Part shown: one piece after another, positions 1 to 6,227 of the stretch
How the letters are laid out: every line of letters begins with the position of its first letter
How positions within the stretch are numbered: the stretch's first letter is position 1
Source: Natrialbaceae archaeon B1-Br10_E2g27
Lineage (GTDB): Archaea > Halobacteriota > Halobacteria > Halobacteriales > Natrialbaceae
Length of the DNA: 8,825 bases
Reading direction: 5' to 3'
Assembly (NCBI GenBank): GCA_001563885.1
Contig: LKMM01000087.1
Location: 1-8,825, forward strand
The notes under the pieces: model-generated
The model's input: the letters and a program-made list of their open reading frames with translations, nothing else
Database searches by the model: none
Told to the model about the DNA's origin: nothing
Translations under genes and position numbers: made by a program

Positions 1-32
1 ACACGGCGTCGTCATAGCTGTGTCGGCGAGGT

Positions 33-389
33 TCAAAAAACGATGGAGACGACTCGAGCGATGACGGCGATCATCACGATAGCGCCCATCAGCACGAAAA
101 TCGCCCCCTCGAGCGTCGGCGTTTCGGGTTCGACGGGAGCAGAACTGGGTTCTGGGGCGTACTCATCGGATTCCTTTTCTGTGGAGTCAGCCGTCGCTTG
201 CTCGTCGTTTCTGGAGAGATCGATCGCAATTCGTGTCTGGTCTGGCTCGTTCGGACGGCCCGTGTCGTCTTCGGTGGCGATCGGCCGATGGGACGGGTGC
301 CACTCCGGTGAGTCACCGTCAGTGTTCCACGCCGAAGAAGCGTCCACATCATCTCTCTTGCGGCCGTTTTCGGCCTCCTCGTCTGCCAT
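33..389 (-). CDS. Small acidic protein with C-terminal membrane anchor, function unknown
   Basis: This 118-residue protein is not one I can name. About the first 90 residues are hydrophilic, very acidic and low in complexity (many Asp, Glu, Ser, Thr, Pro), so they are probably disordered. Residues about 93-117 form one hydrophobic segment (GAIFVLMGAIVMIAVIARVV) ending almost at the C-terminus, with no signal peptide. This predicts a tail-anchored protein with its acidic domain most likely in the cytoplasm. Small proteins of this plan are common and uncharacterised in haloarchaea. The ATG at 389 is chosen because a T-rich box (positions 414-419 read on the minus strand) lies about 27 bases upstream, fitting a leaderless transcript. 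It follows pyruvate kinase on the same strand but has its own promoter, and a terminator-like hairpin separates them. Cotranscription is therefore uncertain, and no functional link is implied. The reading frame is well supported; the function is not. Confidence 0.75.
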   Translation of the reverse strand: MADEEAENGRKRDDVDASSAWNTDGDSPEWHPSHRPIATEDDTGRPNEPDQTRIAIDLSRNDEQATADSTEKESDEYAPEPSSAPVEPETPTLEGAIFVLMGAIVMIAVIARVVSIVF

Positions 390-411
390 GCCGGGATCTA
401 CTGTCCGGGTA

Positions 412-420
412 GTAAAAAAC
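412..420 (-). promoter_or_regulatory. TATA-like box of the small membrane-protein gene
   Basis: On the minus strand the sequence reads GTTTTTTAC, centred about 27 bases before the ATG at 389. That is the spacing expected for an archaeal TATA box and a leaderless transcript. The same T-run directly follows a hairpin downstream of pyruvate kinase (422-434), so it may also serve as a termination tract. Confidence 0.5.
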
Positions 421-434
421 CCGTGGGGGCCACG
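414..434 (-). terminator. Hairpin plus T6, candidate terminator of pyruvate kinase
   Basis: Read on the minus strand, CGTGG-CCC-CCACG forms a perfect 5-bp stem with a 3-base loop, followed by GG and then six T residues. It lies about 75 bases after the pyruvate kinase stop codon and after the repeat copy at 441-507. It resembles an intrinsic terminator. Archaeal termination is known to rely mainly on the T-tract, so the hairpin itself may be incidental. Confidence 0.45.
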
Positions 435-440
435 CAGGTC

Positions 441-507
441 ATACTGCCAAACGTCCGTCGTGAATCGCCGCCCCGGGTGGCGATCACACAGTTCCGTCCG
501 ATAGTAT
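441..507 (-). repeat. Structured dispersed repeat, copy 1, abutting the pyk stop codon
   Basis: This is a 67-base copy of an element found three times in the window. Read on the minus strand it starts ATACTATCGGACGG and ends with a diverged inverted copy of that start (its last bases are GGCAGTAT). In between are an inner arm GATCGCC and its partner GGCGAT around a CCCGGGG core. Aligned by hand it matches copy 3 (7952-8018) at 61 of 67 positions. The TGA stop of pyruvate kinase (507-509) shares its last base with the first A of the element, so the element forms the start of the pyk 3'-UTR. The far arm has TT where copy 3 has CC. Opposite GG these can still pair as G-U in RNA read in the pyk direction. 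It does not look like a coding sequence. Confidence 0.85.
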
Positions 508-2264
508 CAGGCTTGCGGAACGTCGCTGTCGATGTCGCCACCGTAGACGACGCCGCGTTCGGCATCGACTGTCACCGTCGTTCCCGTTTCCGTATCCGGG
601 AGCTCCGCGCCGCTGATCATCGGAACCCCCATCTCGCGGGCGACGAGGGCTGGATAGCCGGTCATCCCGCGTTGGGCGTTGACGATGCCGCCGAGTTTCG
701 AGATGTCACCCACAAATTCCGTATCGAAATCAGTCGGCAGCGCGACGATGGCCCCCTCGGGGACCGACTCGAGGTTGCCATCGGGCGCGCGGGCGAGTGG
801 CCCGGTTACGCGACCCTCGACGACGACCCGGCCCGTCGTTAGCGTCTCCGCGGCGACGTGAACTTTGAGCATATTCGTCGTGTTCGCCCCCTCGAGGTCG
901 GTCATCATCCCACAGAGGACGACGACGGTGTCGCCGCTTTCTGCAATGTCTGCGTCGAGGGCGGATTTGACGGCTCGTTCGACGACGGCGTCGGCACCCT
1001 GGTCGGAGACTTCGGCATACAGCGGCCTGACACCCCACGACAGTGCAAGCCGTCGGCGAACCTCGTGACTCGGCGTCGAGGCGACGACGGGAACGCCGGG
1101 GCGGTACTTTGCCGTCTTCAGCGCCGTGTAGCCGGATTCGGTCGCAGCCACGACCGCGTCAGCACCGATATCCCGCGCCAGGAATCGTGCCGAACGAGCC
1201 AGCGCGTCAGTCCGGGCCTCGCCTGCCGCCGGAACCCAACTTTCGAGTTGCTCTCCGTACTCCCTCGAGCGTTCGACCTCGCGGACGATGCTGTCCATCG
1301 CCTCGACGACTTTGGCCGGGTGGTTGCCGATCGCAGTCTCACCGGAAAGCATTACGGCATCTGTCCCGTCGAGGACGGCGTTTGCAACGTCGGACGCTTC
1401 CGCACGTGTCGGTCGCCGGGACTCGATCATCGAATCGAGCATCTCCGTCGCTGTAATGACTGGCTTGCCGGCGTTTCGACACTGTCGGATGATCCGTTTT
1501 TGAATCATCGGCACCTCTTCCATCGGACACTCGACGCCCAAATCCCCGCGAGCGACCATGATCCCGTCTGAGGCTTCGACAATTTCCCCTAAATTGGCGA
1601 CTGCACCCGCCCGTTCGACCTTCGAAATGACCGGAATCTCAGCGCCCGCTTCCTCGAGGACGCTGCTGACTTCGTAGACGTCTTCGGCATCACGGACAAA
1701 ACTGGCCGCGACGAAGTCGACTCCCTTCTGGGCGGCGAGTTCCAGGTCTTTTCGGTCCTTTTCGGTGACGATATCCAGATCGAGGTCGACGCCGGGAACG
1801 TTAACACCCTTTCGGCCGGCGAGTTCGCCGCCGGTGTCGACACGTGCGGTAATTGTTTTGCCATCGTGATCTGTGACAGTGGTCTCGATCAGGCCGTCGT
1901 CGAGTAAGATTCGGTCGCCCGGTTCGACGGGGTCGATCGACAGCGAGAGGCCAACGACCTCGGAGGAGACTTCCTCGCTTTCGACGAACTTGATTTCGGC
2001 ACCCGTCTCGAGGGTAACCGTCTCGCCGTCCGGAAGCGGTGCAGTCCGGATTTCTGGACCTTTAGTGTCGAGCATGACGGCAACGGGATCTTCCCGCTCC
2101 TCGTCGATGGCCCGTACCCGGTCGATCAGCTCTGCACGACCTGCCCGGTCGCCGTGGCTTGCGTTTAGCCTCGCGACGGACATCCCTGCGTCCGCCAACT
2201 CTCTAATTGTCCGCTGGTCACCGGATGCAGGCCCCAGCGTACAGACGATCTTCGCATTTCTCAT
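507..2264 (-). CDS. pyk: Pyruvate kinase with extra C-terminal PEP-utiliser-like domain
   Basis: Cytoplasmic glycolytic enzyme transferring phosphate from phosphoenolpyruvate to ADP, giving pyruvate and ATP. The 585-residue protein starts with KIVCTLGPAS and contains RLNASHGD (32-39), DTKGPEIRT (66-74), ISKVER with the catalytic Lys215 and metal ligand Glu217, and ARGDLG with Asp241. These lie in the barrel, with a B domain inserted at roughly 75-160. Glu71 in TKGPEIRT corresponds to the residue that in characterised pyruvate kinases marks potassium dependence, which suits a high-potassium cytoplasm. The usual ATQML reads ATEML here. From about residue 475 to the end is an added PEP-utiliser mobile-domain-like segment, as in Bacillus-type enzymes. 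Its usual TSHAA histidine motif reads TGYPA (Tyr537). The start at 2264 gives the canonical N-terminus. It is divergent from the truncated GYD gene and ends inside the repeat at 441-507. Confidence 0.97.
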   Translation of the reverse strand: MRNAKIVCTLGPASGDQRTIRELADAGMSVARLNASHGDRAGRAELIDRVRAIDEEREDPVAVMLDTKGPEIRTAPLPDGETVTLETGAEIKFVESEEVSSEVVGLSLSIDPVEPGDRILLDDGLIETTVTDHDGKTITARVDTGGELAGRKGVNVPGVDLDLDIVTEKDRKDLELAAQKGVDFVAASFVRDAEDVYEVSSVLEEAGAEIPVISKVERAGAVANLGEIVEASDGIMVARGDLGVECPMEEVPMIQKRIIRQCRNAGKPVITATEMLDSMIESRRPTRAEASDVANAVLDGTDAVMLSGETAIGNHPAKVVEAMDSIVREVERSREYGEQLESWVPAAGEARTDALARSARFLARDIGADAVVAATESGYTALKTAKYRPGVPVVASTPSHEVRRRLALSWGVRPLYAEVSDQGADAVVERAVKSALDADIAESGDTVVVLCGMMTDLEGANTTNMLKVHVAAETLTTGRVVVEGRVTGPLARAPDGNLESVPEGAIVALPTDFDTEFVGDISKLGGIVNAQRGMTGYPALVAREMGVPMISGAELPDTETGTTVTVDAERGVVYGGDIDSDVPQA

Positions 2265-2286
2265 GCCCAGGGATTCGCTACGCTCT

Positions 2287-2326
2287 GCAAAAAGCTAGGT
2301 GATTTCCTCGTTTCTGCGTGTATATT
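2287..2326 (-). promoter_or_regulatory. Candidate promoter region of pyruvate kinase
   Basis: Two A/T-rich boxes precede the start at 2264. AGCTTTTTGC (2296-2287 on the minus strand) is centred about 27 bases upstream and would give a leaderless mRNA. AATATA (2326-2321) is about 60 bases upstream and would give a leader of roughly 30 bases. I see no clear Shine-Dalgarno sequence before the ATG, which slightly favours the nearer box. The two cannot be separated by eye. Confidence 0.4.
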
Positions 2327-2378
2327 CTTCAGGGTTCCTCTGCGAAGACCTGACGCCCGTCTCCTGCCATGCCAACGG

Positions 2379-2383
2379 TTTAC
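2379..2383 (+). promoter_or_regulatory. TATA-like box of the truncated GYD gene
   Basis: GTTTACC lies about 27 bases before the ATG at 2408, the spacing expected for a leaderless haloarchaeal transcript. It supports 2408 as the start over the in-frame ATG at 2369. It also shows that the front end of this broken gene keeps a plausible promoter. Confidence 0.45.
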
Positions 2384-2407
2384 CCGTTGTCACACGTCCC
2401 ATTCTGT

Positions 2408-2578
2408 ATGCCTACGTACGTCTCACTGATCGATCTCGCCGATCGGGACATCCAAAACGCCCAGGAGATGGCATCTATTTGGGGCGAAATACAGACCGAG
2501 TTCGAACAACACAACGCCAGCCTCGGGGAGTCATATGCCGCCCTCGGCCGGCACGACTTTATTATCGTCTCTGATTGA
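2408..2578 (+). pseudogene. Truncated GYD-domain protein (N-terminal half only)
   Basis: The 56-residue reading frame begins MPTYVSLIDLADRDIQN and ends with ALGRHDFIIVSD. This matches the front half of the GYD domain family: the MPTYVSL start, the helix with WGEI, and the GRYDF-like strand that gives the family its name. Family members are usually about 90-100 residues, continuing with a second helix and strand. Here a TGA stops translation just after the GRHDF strand. None of the three forward frames beyond it encodes a recognisable second half. The metG stop codon follows only 75 bases later, so there is no room for it. The function of GYD proteins is not well established. I read this as a 3'-truncated remnant, perhaps from an insertion or deletion near 2570-2650. 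A short functional protein cannot be excluded, because its promoter and first half look intact. Confidence 0.65.
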
Positions 2579-2607
2579 AATCGATGCGATCGAGAACCAC
2601 TGGGTAT

Positions 2608-2647
2608 GGCCTAAAGCAGGCCCAAGACTCACGACGGTAGTCGTGAG
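2608..2647. other. Two adjacent hairpins between convergent genes; possible IS200/IS605-type end remnant
   Basis: GGCCT-AAAGC-AGGCC (2608-2622) is a perfect 5-bp stem. CTCACGAC-GGTA-GTCGTGAG (2628-2647) is a perfect 8-bp stem with a 4-base loop. They sit between the truncated GYD gene and the tail of metG, which converge, so they could act in 3'-end formation, although no T-tract follows on either strand. The layout (subterminal hairpin followed by GAGCACGTCA) reminds me of right ends of haloarchaeal IS200/IS605-type elements. Together with the neighbouring broken gene this suggests an old insertion, but no transposase sequence remains here. That reading is an inference. Confidence 0.4.
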
Positions 2648-2653
2648 AGCACG

Positions 2654-4768
2654 TCACCTGACTTTCTCGCCGACCTCGGCGTCGCCGTGGGTCGTCAACA
2701 GATCAGCGTCCTCGCCTGCGGCCAGAATCATCCCGTTCGATTCGACGCCGAACAGTTCGGCGGGTTCCATGTTCGCGAGCAGGACGCACTTCTCGCCGGG
2801 AAGTTCCTCGAGATTGTGGAGTTGTTTGATCCCCGCGACGACCTGTCTCGTCTCGAAACCGATGTCGACTTCCAGTCGGGCCAGATCGTCCGCGCCGTCG
2901 ATGCCCTCCGCACTCTCGATCCGACCAATTCGGATGTCGAGATCCTGAAATTCATCAAAACTGATACGATCTTCCGCGAGCGCCTCGAGGTCGTCGGTGT
3001 CGGTCATAGCGGCGTCTTCGTCCCCGTCGGTGTCGTCGCTTTCGGTTTCCTCGTCTGTGGCTGCCTCCTCGATTCGCTGTTCGAGTTTCGCGTTGAGCTG
3101 GTCGACGCGGTCGTCGTCGATCTTCTCGAAGAGTTCACCTGGTTCGTCGAAGTGTCGAGGTGGTGTCTCGAGGGCGATCTCGAGGTTGGCGTCGCCGACT
3201 GCACCCTCCTCGCCGAGTTGGTCCCAGAGCGCCTGGGCTTTTTCTGGGGCGATCGGCGCGAGCAAGACGCCGACGGCTTTCGCGATCTGTACGCAGTCGC
3301 GGATGACCTGTATCGCTTCGTCGGGTGAGTCATCAGTGAGCTTCCAGGGCTCGTTGTGCTGGATGTACTCGTTGCCAAACTGGGCGAGACTCGTCGCCGC
3401 ACGACCGATCCCGCGAAGGTCGTAGTCGTTGACGGCTTCCCGGGTGTCTGCGATGGCATCCTGAATTCGCTCGTGAACCTCCCCGGAGACGTCAGCCTCG
3501 GGCGTCCCCTCGTAGTTGCGATAGGCAAACAAAAGCGAGCGATACCAGAAGTTGCCGACGGTGCCGACGAGTTCGCCGTTTACTTTCTCCTGGAAGGCAT
3601 CCCAGGAGAAATCGACGTCCTGCTGGAGGCCGCCGGTCGTCGTCAGGTAATAGCGCAACAGGTCGGGGTGAAAGTCTTCGTCTATGTACTCTTTGGCCCA
3701 GATTGCCCGGTTCCGAGAGGTCGACAGACCCTTGCCGTTGATCGTAATAAAGCCCGTCGCGGCCACCGCTCGCGGGGCGTTGTAGTCGGCCGCCTCGAGC
3801 ATCGCCGGCCAGAAGATGGTGTGGTGTTGGATGATGTCCCGGCCGATGATGTGGACGATCTCACCGTCTTCGCGCCAGACTTCCTCCCAGTCGTACTCGT
3901 CGGTGCCGACGCGTTCTGCGTACTGTTTCGTCGAGGCGATGTATTCGATCGGGGCGTCGACCCAGACGTAGAGGACGAGGTCGTCGCCGTTTCCGTGCTC
4001 CGCCGAAGCGACGCTCTCCTCACCTGGGTAGTCGATCCCCCAGTCCATATCCCGGGTGATACACCAGTCTTGCAGGCCGTCTTCGATCCACTGGCGAGGC
4101 TGGTTTCGCGCGTTCGAGGTTCCCTCGAGGCCATCCAAAAAGTCGGTGAGATACTCAGCAAACGCCGAAACCTCGAAGAACTTGTGGGCGCGTTTTCGGT
4201 ACTCGGCGGGGTTACCGGTGATCGTACTTCGCGGGTCTTCGACCTCGCCGGGTTCTAGGTGGCGTTGGCAACCTTCGTCACACTCGTCGCCGCGGGCCGC
4301 TTCCCCACAGTAGGGACAGGTGCCGACGACGTACCGGTCGGGCAGATACTGGTCGGCCTGGGGGTCGTAGGCCACCTGAATCTCTTTCTCGTAGACGTAG
4401 CCTTCTTCATCTAACGTGTGGACGATATCCTGGGTGAGTTCGGTGTTCGTCTCGTCGTGGGTATGACCGTAGTTGTCGAACTCGACGTTGAACTTCGGGA
4501 ACGTCTCCTCGTACTGTCGATGCCACTCCAGGGCGAACTCCTCGGGGTCGACGCCTTGTTGTTCGGCGTTGACTGCCACCGGCGTTCCGTGCATGTCCGA
4601 GCCACAGACGTAGGCCGTCTGCTGGCCAAGTGTCTCGAGGGCGCGGGCGAAGGCGTCCGCGCCGATATACCCACGCAGGTGCCCGATGTGCAAGTCACCG
4701 TTGGCATATGGCAACCCACAGGTTACCACCGCCGGGCGGTCCGTCGGAAACTCGTCGTTGGTGCTCAT
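2654..4768 (-). CDS. metG: Methionyl-tRNA synthetase with C-terminal tRNA-binding domain
   Basis: Charges initiator and elongator tRNA-Met with methionine, using ATP, in the cytoplasm. The 704-residue protein is a full-length archaeal class I enzyme. The Rossmann catalytic domain carries HIGH at residues 27-30. A zinc knuckle has cysteines 151, 154, 163 and 167 (CPYC...C...C). The second signature appears as KGLSTSR (346-352), the archaeal form of KMSKS. An anticodon-binding helical domain follows. A very acidic, probably flexible linker around 570-598 leads to a C-terminal OB-fold of the Trbp111/EMAPII type (about 599-704, ISFDEFQDLDIRIGRI onwards), which aids tRNA binding and often dimerisation. 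This domain is a separate polypeptide in some archaea but fused here. The ATG at 4768 is supported by a TATA-like box 28 bases upstream. The gene appears monocistronic, and its tail faces the truncated GYD gene. Confidence 0.97.
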   Translation of the reverse strand: MSTNDEFPTDRPAVVTCGLPYANGDLHIGHLRGYIGADAFARALETLGQQTAYVCGSDMHGTPVAVNAEQQGVDPEEFALEWHRQYEETFPKFNVEFDNYGHTHDETNTELTQDIVHTLDEEGYVYEKEIQVAYDPQADQYLPDRYVVGTCPYCGEAARGDECDEGCQRHLEPGEVEDPRSTITGNPAEYRKRAHKFFEVSAFAEYLTDFLDGLEGTSNARNQPRQWIEDGLQDWCITRDMDWGIDYPGEESVASAEHGNGDDLVLYVWVDAPIEYIASTKQYAERVGTDEYDWEEVWREDGEIVHIIGRDIIQHHTIFWPAMLEAADYNAPRAVAATGFITINGKGLSTSRNRAIWAKEYIDEDFHPDLLRYYLTTTGGLQQDVDFSWDAFQEKVNGELVGTVGNFWYRSLLFAYRNYEGTPEADVSGEVHERIQDAIADTREAVNDYDLRGIGRAATSLAQFGNEYIQHNEPWKLTDDSPDEAIQVIRDCVQIAKAVGVLLAPIAPEKAQALWDQLGEEGAVGDANLEIALETPPRHFDEPGELFEKIDDDRVDQLNAKLEQRIEEAATDEETESDDTDGDEDAAMTDTDDLEALAEDRISFDEFQDLDIRIGRIESAEGIDGADDLARLEVDIGFETRQVVAGIKQLHNLEELPGEKCVLLANMEPAELFGVESNGMILAAGEDADLLTTHGDAEVGEKVR

Positions 4769-4785
4769 ATCTGTATGCTGTCGAT

Positions 4786-4804
4786 GGCGGGCGTAAAACC
4801 CGCC
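4786..4804 (-). promoter_or_regulatory. metG promoter: TATA-like box inside an inverted repeat
   Basis: On the minus strand TTTTAC (4798-4793) is centred about 28 bases before the metG ATG, fitting a leaderless mRNA. It is flanked by a perfect inverted repeat, GGCGGG (4786-4791) and CCCGCC (4799-4804), with the TATA box in the 7-base spacer. The symmetry could be an operator, or could simply reflect GC-rich flanks. Confidence 0.5.
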
Positions 4805-4817
4805 GGTTTTCAGTCGT

Positions 4818-5040
4818 CAAAGACAGTTCGGTGATTCCCGGAAACGAGCCGGGTTTCGACGCCACGTGCGCCCGTATGACCGGGATGTGTTGTGGCGGTC
4901 CCCCCGGGTGCCGTCGCTACACCCGCATGAAAAGCGTCCGACTGATTGCGACGACAGGTTGCATCGATTCTTACCTGAGAGCCGAAATCTGATAAAAGTA
5001 TCTCCTCTGGGGCTGCCGACCGACACCGACGGCAAACTCG
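4818..5040. other. Spacer between metG and the GMP-reductase-like gene, no supported gene
   Basis: About 220 bases lie between the metG promoter and repeat copy 2. I find no convincing protein gene. A 38-codon frame at 4876-4992 (+) starting MTGMCCGGPPGC has no clear promoter or family resemblance. A weak inverted pair, CCCGG and CCGGG with a 7-base loop, lies near 4838-4854. On the minus strand GATACTTTTATC around 4991-5002 is A/T-rich and could be a T-tract ending the upstream transcript or a TATA box for a short RNA. Neither role can be shown from sequence. Confidence 0.35.
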
Positions 5041-5044
5041 AGGG

Positions 5045-5097
5045 CGTCGTGAATCGCTGCCCCAGGGTAGCGATCACACAGCTCCGTCCGATAGTAT
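5045..5097 (-). repeat. Structured dispersed repeat, copy 2, one arm decayed
   Basis: This copy lies 44 bases after the stop codon of the GMP-reductase-like gene and in the same orientation as it. Read on the minus strand its first 31 bases, counting three flanking bases, are identical to copy 3. Its inner stem is ATCGCT with AGCGAT, where copies 1 and 3 have C and G at the innermost pair. The change is compensatory and keeps the pairing. The core has one extra base. After CACGACG the far arm loses clear similarity. A weak trace (GTTTGCCGTC near 5026-5036) suggests the missing arm decayed or was replaced rather than cleanly deleted. Confidence 0.8.
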
Positions 5098-5141
5098 GAG
5101 CTCCCCACGAGCGTAAAGCGGCGGTATCCCCCGCACTGTGG

Positions 5142-6227
5142 TCAATCGTCGGTGCCGACGGCTGCCTTATCGACGCTGTCGACGCTGATCGTCTCCCACT
5201 CGTCGTCGGTGTGTGCTCCTTCGCGTTCTTTCGCACTTGCAGCGACGCGGATGAATTCGGCCTTCTCGCGAGCTTCGGAGAGTGTGTGCCCACCACAGTA
5301 AGAGAGGCCGGATCTAATGCCAGCACAGAACTCCGCGGCGACGTCGGCGACAGGGCCTTTGTACGGCGTCAGCCCTTCGACACCCTCGTCTGCACGAACG
5401 TCTTCGTCTTTATCCGAACGGCGTTCGGCCGCTGCAGTCGTCGCCATCCCGCGTGAACGTTTGTATCTGACGCCGTCGACCTCGAGGACCTCCCCCGGGC
5501 CTTCCTCGGTACCAGCGAACAGACTGCCAAGCATCACGGTATCCGCACCAGCCATCAGCGCCTTGACCGCATCGCCGGAGGTGCGGATGCCACCGTCGGC
5601 AATGATCGTCACGCCCAGTCTCTCGCCAGCGTCGGCACAGTCGTCGACGGCGGTGAGTTGGGGCACGCCGGCACCGGCTACCTTTCGGGTAGTACAGTGT
5701 GAACCGGGGCCGATTCCGACTTTCACGCCATCGGCACCCGCCTCGGCGAGGTCCTCGACGCCTTCTTTGGTAGCGACGTTGCCGACGATCAACTCGGCGT
5801 CGGGAAACGTCGCCCGGAGCCGTTCGGTAGCCTCGAGCGTTCGCTCGAGGTGGCCGTGGGCGACGTCGACGACGAGGACGTCCGCGCCGGCCTCGAGAAG
5901 CGCACTCGCACGGCCGACGTAGTCTTCGTTGATCCCGACTGCGGCGGCGACTGGGACCCCCGTCTCAGCCGCCGTCGTGACTTCCCGGGCCTGTTCGTCG
6001 ACCGTAAGAAACCGGTGGATCGTTCCGATGCCGCCGGCCTCGCCGAGTGCAATCGCGAGGTCGGCCTCGGTGACCGTATCCATCGCCGCCGAAACCAGCG
6101 GCGTCTCGAGGGCGATATTCGGTGTCAGTTGCGTCGAGAGATCGACGGTTCGTCTGCTGTCGACTGGTGATCGGTTCGGAACGAGGAGTACGTCCCCGTA
6201 ACTCAACCCCTGCCTGATGGTGTTCAT
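5142..6227 (-). CDS. IMP dehydrogenase/GMP reductase family enzyme without CBS domains (GMP-reductase-like)
   Basis: Cytoplasmic purine-nucleotide enzyme of the IMPDH/GMPR barrel family. It shows GLSYGDVLLVP near the N-terminus, PLVSAAMDTVTE (43-54), VKVGIGPGSHCTTR with the nucleophile Cys178, IADGGIRTSGD (209-219), and the flap and tail motifs GMATTAA, EGLTPYKGPV and GLSYCGG. At 361 residues it lacks the CBS pair that typical IMPDH carries after about residue 95. The strand GVPVAAAVG there runs straight on. The Arg-Tyr pair of the IMPDH flap (E. coli SDRYFQ) is also absent: the segment reads AERRSDKDED. Both points favour GMP reductase (GMP plus NADPH to IMP plus ammonia) over IMP dehydrogenase. 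The frame is open further upstream, but ATG 6227 gives the canonical N-terminus and has a TATA-like box about 32 bases before it. The gene is divergent from the CoADR-like gene. An IMPDH-like activity cannot be excluded. Confidence 0.85.
   Translation of the reverse strand: MNTIRQGLSYGDVLLVPNRSPVDSRRTVDLSTQLTPNIALETPLVSAAMDTVTEADLAIALGEAGGIGTIHRFLTVDEQAREVTTAAETGVPVAAAVGINEDYVGRASALLEAGADVLVVDVAHGHLERTLEATERLRATFPDAELIVGNVATKEGVEDLAEAGADGVKVGIGPGSHCTTRKVAGAGVPQLTAVDDCADAGERLGVTIIADGGIRTSGDAVKALMAGADTVMLGSLFAGTEEGPGEVLEVDGVRYKRSRGMATTAAAERRSDKDEDVRADEGVEGLTPYKGPVADVAAEFCAGIRSGLSYCGGHTLSEAREKAEFIRVAASAKEREGAHTDDEWETISVDSVDKAAVGTDD

Noticed and set aside
1..15. An ATG at 15 on the minus strand that could begin a gene running off the left edge
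   Set aside because: Only five codons are visible and there is no way to support the frame. It is recorded here but not annotated.
441..507. The repeat read as protein on the strand opposite its upstream gene (for example RVAITQFRPIV, also seen as RVAITQLRPIV in copy 2)
   Set aside because: The similarity follows from the DNA repeat itself. The frames around the copies are unrelated, and copies differ by single-base indels.
3356..4258. A 300-codon plus-strand frame opposite metG
   Set aside because: The minus strand carries an intact, well-conserved MetRS. The opposite frame is open because of high GC codon bias and shows no motif.
4876..4992. A 38-codon frame on the plus strand starting MTGMCCGGPPGC, considered as a small cysteine-rich protein
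   Set aside because: The cysteines do not form CPxCG-type zinc motifs, there is no clear TATA box at the right distance, and the composition looks like random GC-rich sequence.
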